In this document: positions 28,719-32,471 of the stretch, in pieces
Layout of the letters: each line of letters begins with the position of its first letter
Numbering within the stretch: position 1 is the first letter of the stretch
Origin: Saccoglossus kowalevskii
Lineage: Eukaryota > Hemichordata > Enteropneusta > Harrimaniidae
Length of the DNA: 32,471 nucleotides
Assembly (NCBI RefSeq): GCF_000003605.2
Contig: NW_003114469.1
Span: 119,991-152,461 of the forward strand
Direction: 5' to 3'
Notes under the pieces: generated by a model
Told to the model about the DNA's origin: nothing
The model's input: the letters and a program-made list of their open reading frames with translations, nothing else
Databases searched by the model: none
Program-made: the position numbers and the translations under genes

Positions 28719-29495
28719 TAGTTGAACTTTAATGTTTACTTTGTTTTCAATTGTCCCTTAACCGTGTTGATTGGCCTAGTTCAAGTATTGATTGATTGAA
28801 TGGCTGGAAAACCCAGGTGTTGATTTGTTAAATTAAACCGTTTAATTTTCATTTCTATAATCTTTTATGATTTCAGGATTTTATTGCATCCGTGAATTTC
28901 AAAACAAAGTTTCGCAAAAATCATCGACACTACATTTTGTAGGATTTCAGAGAAATCTGTTTCTCGCGTTATGAAACAAAATCCACAAAATTCAGATAAA
29001 AGGGATAACCGTGTAGATATTATTTAAAATATTCATCGCGTTCAAAATTAAATCAATTTTAGAACTTTCAAACAAAGCCCGTTACAGGTCAACAGTTATT
29101 GTAAGGAAACTCATTGATAAATTATCACTACAGTGGAAATAAACCAAACTACTACTAAACTGTTACATCTGCAGTCATTTATAATATGAATATGAACACA
29201 GACGATATTAAAAAATCAAGAGAAAAGTCATAGAAAAACTACCATAACAACTTTTGCTAATTACAGGACATTTACCCTAAGCGCGCACTTTCAGTTCACA
29301 ACGAATGTTCATGTTCCGGTGACGATGGTTCTTGATGGAAAAATCATAACAAAGAACACCCGTGATATTGAGTACATGCGCTTTTATATTGCAACAAAAA
29401 CAAACTGAGTCCCTAATACTAAATATTATTGGATACATTTTTCACTCGTTTTATTATATTGGATTGACACAAACAACGCATTAAACATACACGTA
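28719..29495. other. Gene-free stretch upstream of the TMEM35B-like promoter
   Basis: AT-rich; no exon, repeat pair or tRNA recognised. Confidence 0.5.
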
Positions 29496-29613
29496 TTACT
29501 GTAAAATACTTTATTTTCGCTATTTTCGCTGAAGGAATGAATCCACACAAAACACCCAAAAAGTGTTTTCACCGAAAATGAATTCCAGATAAAATAAAGT
29601 ATTTCACAGTATA
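29496..29613. mobile_element. 118-bp inverted-repeat element (MITE-like)
   Basis: TTACTGTAAAATACTTTATT at the left is mirrored by AATAAAGTATTTCACAGTAT at the right. The arms are about 25 bp, and the core contains TTTTCGCTGAAGG and TTCACCGAAAATG, also partly inverted. The TACTGTAAAATAC end motif also occurs at about 16015. Confidence 0.75.
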
Positions 29614-30850
29614 TTTAAAAAAGAATCTACCACCCACAATGGAATTAATGTCCATTAGGGATTGACGATTACGAACTCTGAAGGGGAACGATAGCAGAAT
29701 TGGAAAACTAAAATGGCGCTGAAAAAATCCTACAGGGATCAATAACTGAAGTGAAGCAAAAATATTTTGCACATTTTTTTTTTACAGGACCAGCCCTTAT
29801 TCTCACTTCTTGCATTGCATCATAGCTAAAATAAACAGTTGAAATACAGTGACGAGTGACACCACTCTATAAAACCCACTTGAAATAATCCCTCTTCTGT
29901 ATACCCTATAAGATGGTTTGCATAAAGCATGATCACAACTCAAATACGTGAACGCTATCGAACTTTGAATTAATGCGGTCCCGATTGGGGAAAATTCCAG
30001 CAGAGATTTGGCCGCAAAAATGGTTGCAGTTAGGGACGCACCCCGGGTACTCCCATGGTTGAAGTATACGAATATGCGTCGATGTTTTTTGATCCCATTC
30101 GCATGATCGAACCGATCTCTTTTACCCGCTATTAAAGATTTTAATTTCAGCAAAATTTAGGTCATTTTTTTGGCATTTACGCCAATTTGTGAACTAAAGG
30201 CGTCTCAGCGCCGATCTTGGTGCTCACTGTAAATATATTTATTGGTACGCCTCTGGAACGACTCGTACGGTTCTAAATTTATTGTGGTCCCTGGGAACTA
30301 TACAGCAAGCCAGTATTAGTAACGATTCACAAGGCTAATGTACAAATTAAAGTTTTATTGTCGATCTATCAGTACGACTAGCACTAATGGGCTCATCCAC
30401 AAACATTTATTGGATACAGTAATGCCGAAGTCGTGAAATGATTTACACATTCAAGACTTACATTATTCACAGTATAACTGCGTTTATAATTGGAACGTTA
30501 CTTTGCATTAATATCTAACATATCACAAGATATAACAGTCATGTTACGAGCGTATTGGTCTGCGTAAGTGCAATTTTATTGTTATTTTGGGGGTCATAAG
30601 GCAGATTATTAGCATATAAAGGAACAAGAATGGTTCTAAAATGAATTCCTGGGAAGCACCGGATATAACATCCGAAGAGCAGTCCTCTAACATTTTCTGT
30701 TTGTCAGATAAATTGGCAATTAAGCAGAGAGTGAGTGAGATACACTGTCAAAGGTTATTTTTATCGTAAACAAACGTTAAACAAAGCAAAAATGTATATT
30801 GCCCGTAACTCGAAGTTCTTTCAACTGTTAATTTAACACAGAGTTACAAT
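29614..30850. other. Gene-free stretch, one long minus frame without recognised homology
   Basis: The minus-strand frame 29803-30153 (KSLIAGKRDRFDHANG, then IKKHRRIFVYFNHGS) is open for 116 codons in moderately GC-rich DNA. It matches nothing I know and may be part of an old repeat. No other structure seen. Confidence 0.35.
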
Positions 30851-30851
30851 T

Positions 30852-30937
30852 TTGGCGCGGTTTCTCAAAATTAGGCGTGGTTTTAAAAACAGGGCGTGGT
30901 CATTAGGCGTAGTTTCTAAAATAGGGCGTTGTCATTT
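30852..30937 (+). repeat. Short GGCGTGGT repeats
   Basis: GGCGCGGTTTCT, GGCGTGGTTTTA, GGCGTGGTCATT, GGCGTAGTTTCT and GGCGTTGTCATT at about 30854, 30874, 30893, 30906 and 30925. Five degenerate copies spaced 13-20 bp. Confidence 0.7.
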
Positions 30938-31031
30938 TCAGTAGTACGGGTAACTAAATCACAAAATGTCTATGGATGTATGATTGTTGTGCAACCTGTA
31001 AACAGGTATAAAAAACAACATTCCATGAACG

Positions 31032-31112
31032 GTGCGTGATTTAGCGAACTCTCACACTATGCGTGATTTGATGTCTGATACTATGCGTGATTTCAGTAAA
31101 CTCTCACAGTGA
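31032..31112 (+). repeat. Short TATGCGTGATTT repeats
   Basis: Three copies of (TA/G)TGCGTGATTT, two of them followed by (C/A)GAACTCTCACA-like sequence, at about 31032, 31059 and 31083. Confidence 0.65.
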
Positions 31113-31153
31113 ACGCTTATAATATGCGCGAGTTCCAGTAGATCCGACCTTTT

Positions 31154-31166
31154 CAGAGTTGGAGTG
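31154..31166 (+). repeat. Poly-G tract
   Basis: Run of about ten G residues; simple sequence. Confidence 0.7.
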
Positions 31167-31505
31167 GGGGGGGGGGTCACTCTATATTAAAACCTTACAC
31201 CATGTGCGTTCTTGCTAAAAAAAATAATAGGCCCCTAGGGCTGGCAGCACATTGGCAAACCATACACCCTATTGCGGACCAATGTAAATTTAGTACCCCT
31301 AGAGCAGACATATTGAAGAAAAAATACCCACTATTTCAGACACATATTGAGAACATCCTACCCCATACTGCGAGCATTCTCTGCCTTTTTTTGCAATCAA
31401 GTGGAGTGTGATCAACTCAAATAAGTTCCTGTGTATGCAACTCCGTAAGCATGATGGGACTATTGACATGATAGTGAATATGATCATTTATTTAATAGTT
31501 TAATA

Positions 31506-31537
31506 ACAGTCCCTCTATCACGTGATAGAGGGACTGT
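31506..31537. repeat. 32-bp perfect palindrome centred on CACGTG
   Basis: Half-site ACAGTCCCTCTATCAC is followed at once by its exact reverse complement, with the E-box CACGTG at the centre. AT-rich flanks (TTTAATA / GGTTTAA) extend the pairing imperfectly. It is loop-free, so cruciform-prone. It may be an insertion relic or a dimer binding site. Confidence 0.85.
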
Positions 31538-31749
31538 GGTTTAATACACAATGCACACGACTTTGCCAGGATTCTTATTCCATCAGATATCATCACGCAA
31601 TTTTATGTTCAGCCCCGAGTGACTTTGGCATGAATACAGGGTAGAAAATCCAGAAAAAAAACAGGAGCTGGATGCAAATGAGACCGAGGTGCGAAAGAAG
31701 TTTCGGAAGTGTGGATGACACTGGGGAATGACTTTCTGTATGAGGCTTA

Positions 31750-32471
31750 TTGTAATCGACGAAACGAAACAAAACGGAATAACACACATAATGAAAATTA
31801 AACTGTAATCAGTGAAAATGGGTTTTATACGCACAATATTTACAAAATATTTGCCGAAAATAATAATATTTAATACGTATATGGCTCGTTTCGCTAATTA
31901 CAGATAATCACAAATCACTACAATATTAACAGCCGTCGGTTTAAACTTGACCGTGACCTTTCAGTAGTGTATATATAACAACATAAAACATATTCAAAAA
32001 TCTGTAATCAGCGAAACAAGGGTCTGACACGTACAATATTAACAATTGTCGGACAAAACATGACCAGTATATTTACCTTGCAGTCGTGTATAACTCAATG
32101 AAACATTTGCTGAAAATAACGGGGATTTTATGATTAGTAAATGGTTCGTTTCGCTAACTATAGATAATTGTTTTATGAAGTTTTATACACGACTGAAAGT
32201 TAAAAATACTGGTCATGTTTCGTCCGATATTTGTGATTATTGTATCTGTAATTTAATAAGACCCTGTTTCGCGTGATTGCAGATTTTCGATTATCTGTAA
32301 TTAGCGAAACGAACCATATACTGATTATATTGTTATTATCGGCAAATGTTTTATTACGTTATATACTCTTACTGAAAGGTGAATATACTGGTCAAGTTTC
32401 GTCGACAGTTGTGAATATTGTACGTGTCAGAGTGTATATACATGTAATAACATTTGCCGAAAATAACGGGA
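31750..32471. repeat. Array of inverted and direct modules, running off the right edge
   Basis: Three modules recur in both orientations. A is GTTTCGCTAATTACAGATAA (plus at 31886, 32146; minus at about 31751, 31803, 32002, 32290). B is CAATATTAACAATTGTCGGA then ACATGACCAGTATATTTACC (plus at 31922, 32033; minus at about 32183, 32361). C is ACATTTGCCGAAAATAACGG (31845, 32099, 32449; minus at about 32327). Segments 31997-32096 and 32183-32289 form a long imperfect palindrome about 32140. No coding sequence; it could be a satellite or the end of a large fold-back transposon. Confidence 0.8.

Noticed and set aside
29803-30153. Gene for a 116-residue protein
   Set aside because: No recognised motif, no exon context and poor start context; kept only as an open frame in the description of the stretch.

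Overview
This window reads as nuclear DNA of an invertebrate animal. It is AT-rich, its genes are split by GT-AG introns, and its non-coding DNA is packed with short inverted-repeat elements, minisatellites and dispersed repeats of the kind common in marine invertebrates (molluscs, brachiopods, hemichordates, echinoderms). I cannot name the phylum from the sequence alone. There are no operons, CRISPR arrays, tRNAs or rRNAs that I can recognise.

Left third (about 1.5-10.9 kb, minus strand): the first 13 coding exons of WDR3 (yeast Utp12/Dip2), a WD40 protein of the small-subunit processome. They join in frame into 529 codons plus two bases; the rest of the gene lies beyond the left edge. Its introns hold two terminal-inverted-repeat elements, a long tandem-module repeat and, in intron 11, an array of about 14 copies of an 80-bp unit. 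That unit was copied from the 3' end of exon 11 together with its splice donor. The first 1.5 kb holds decayed coding remnants and a repeat with a hairpin tail.

Middle (11.2-19.5 kb): a complete three-exon gene for a 145-residue TMEM35A/NACHO-like ER membrane protein on the plus strand. Its start codon lies 304 bp from that of WDR3, so the two probably share a divergent promoter. About 4 kb downstream lies an inverted, recent duplicate of its exons 2 and 3. This copy has open reading frames but lacks exon 1, and its exon 2 donor is changed from GT to GA, so I call it a pseudogene. A short orphan coding-like exon lies between them at 15.45 kb.

Right part (19.5-32.5 kb): mostly repeats and gene-free AT-rich DNA. 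The exception is a complete two-exon gene (27.35-28.59 kb, minus strand) for a 133-residue TMEM35B-like protein, a distant relative of the NACHO-like gene. A perfect DR5 nuclear-receptor site lies about 90 bp upstream of its start. The right edge is an array of inverted and direct modules that runs off the window.

WDR3 works in nucleolar ribosome assembly. The two TMEM35-type proteins are DoxX-like ER membrane proteins, and both end in a KxKxx tail. No functional link between WDR3 and the TMEM35 genes is evident beyond the shared promoter region.
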